Below are positions 12,666-12,719 of a DNA stretch of 12,719 nucleotides, piece by piece (within the stretch, counting starts at the first letter, position 1; each line of letters begins with the position of its first letter). The notes under the pieces were generated by a model. The model was not told the origin of the DNA and did not search any database. It worked only from the letters and a program-made list of their open reading frames with translations. The stretch spans positions 1-12,719 of the forward strand of contig CALCGT010000025.1 in assembly GCA_937901125.1 (NCBI GenBank), given 5' to 3'. This DNA comes from an uncultured Clostridia bacterium. GTDB lineage: Bacteria > Bacillota > Clostridia > Lachnospirales > Anaerotignaceae. The position numbers were made by a program, and so were the translations under genes.

Positions 12666-12719
12666 GCTCTTGAATTGTCAAGTCAAGTGCAACGATACAG
12701 AAAAATAAACTTCATAAGG

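Overview
The window reads as DNA of an anaerobic Firmicute, most likely a Clostridia/Lachnospirales-type gut bacterium. The signs are strong AGGAGG-type ribosome binding sites, a monomeric [FeFe] hydrogenase, a SpoVT/AbrB-type fragment, and an IS256-family transposase and integrative-element genes of the kind common in that group. Nearly every real gene lies on the minus strand.

Layout. 1-775 is the right end of one integrative element (A): a broken double-HTH excisionase-like gene, a non-coding arm with two AGTTCTCCCC repeats and 10-bp-phased CTTCC iterons, and the core GACTCGAAAT. 776-870 is a tRNA-Ser(CGA) 3' half, starting exactly in the anticodon loop, followed by a terminator. 848-2062 is an in-frame chimera of an IS256-type transposase N-terminus and a tyrosine-recombinase catalytic domain. 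2063-2841 holds debris: an IS end, a DUF3854-like tail and an AbrB-like pseudogene. 2842-10401 is a GC-richer metabolic block in minus-strand order: two-gene permease (DUF5058 protein plus a 230-aa membrane protein), M20/AbgB-like amidohydrolase, PucR-family regulator, bidirectional terminator, a YczE-like membrane/cytidylate-kinase-like fusion broken by a frameshift and a TGA, and the [FeFe] hydrogenase with its terminator. 10635-11553 is a second chimera, sigma-70 region 2 joined in frame to an HsdR motor fragment, plus a trace of an element replication gene. 11710-12584 repeats the right-end module of element A: a second broken excisionase-like gene, arm repeats and iterons at the same spacing, and the core GACTCGAAAT. 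It is followed by a different tRNA-Ser(CGA) 3' half and a terminator.

Interpretation (inference). Two related elements look arranged in tandem in the anticodon loop of a tRNA-Ser(CGA) gene. Element B would be about 11.8 kb, from 776 to 12584. Its left end would carry a substitute tRNA 3' half followed by the integrase. Its right end would carry the excisionase-like gene and arm sites, then the original tRNA 3' half. B has lost most transfer genes, its integrase N-terminus is replaced by transposase sequence, and it holds a host-like metabolic cargo. The alternative is that the two modules flank chromosomal DNA trapped by deletion or recombination.

Within the cargo, the permease, amidohydrolase and PucR regulator form a compact predicted uptake-hydrolysis-sensing unit for an acylated or amide-linked small molecule. 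The substrate cannot be read from the sequence.
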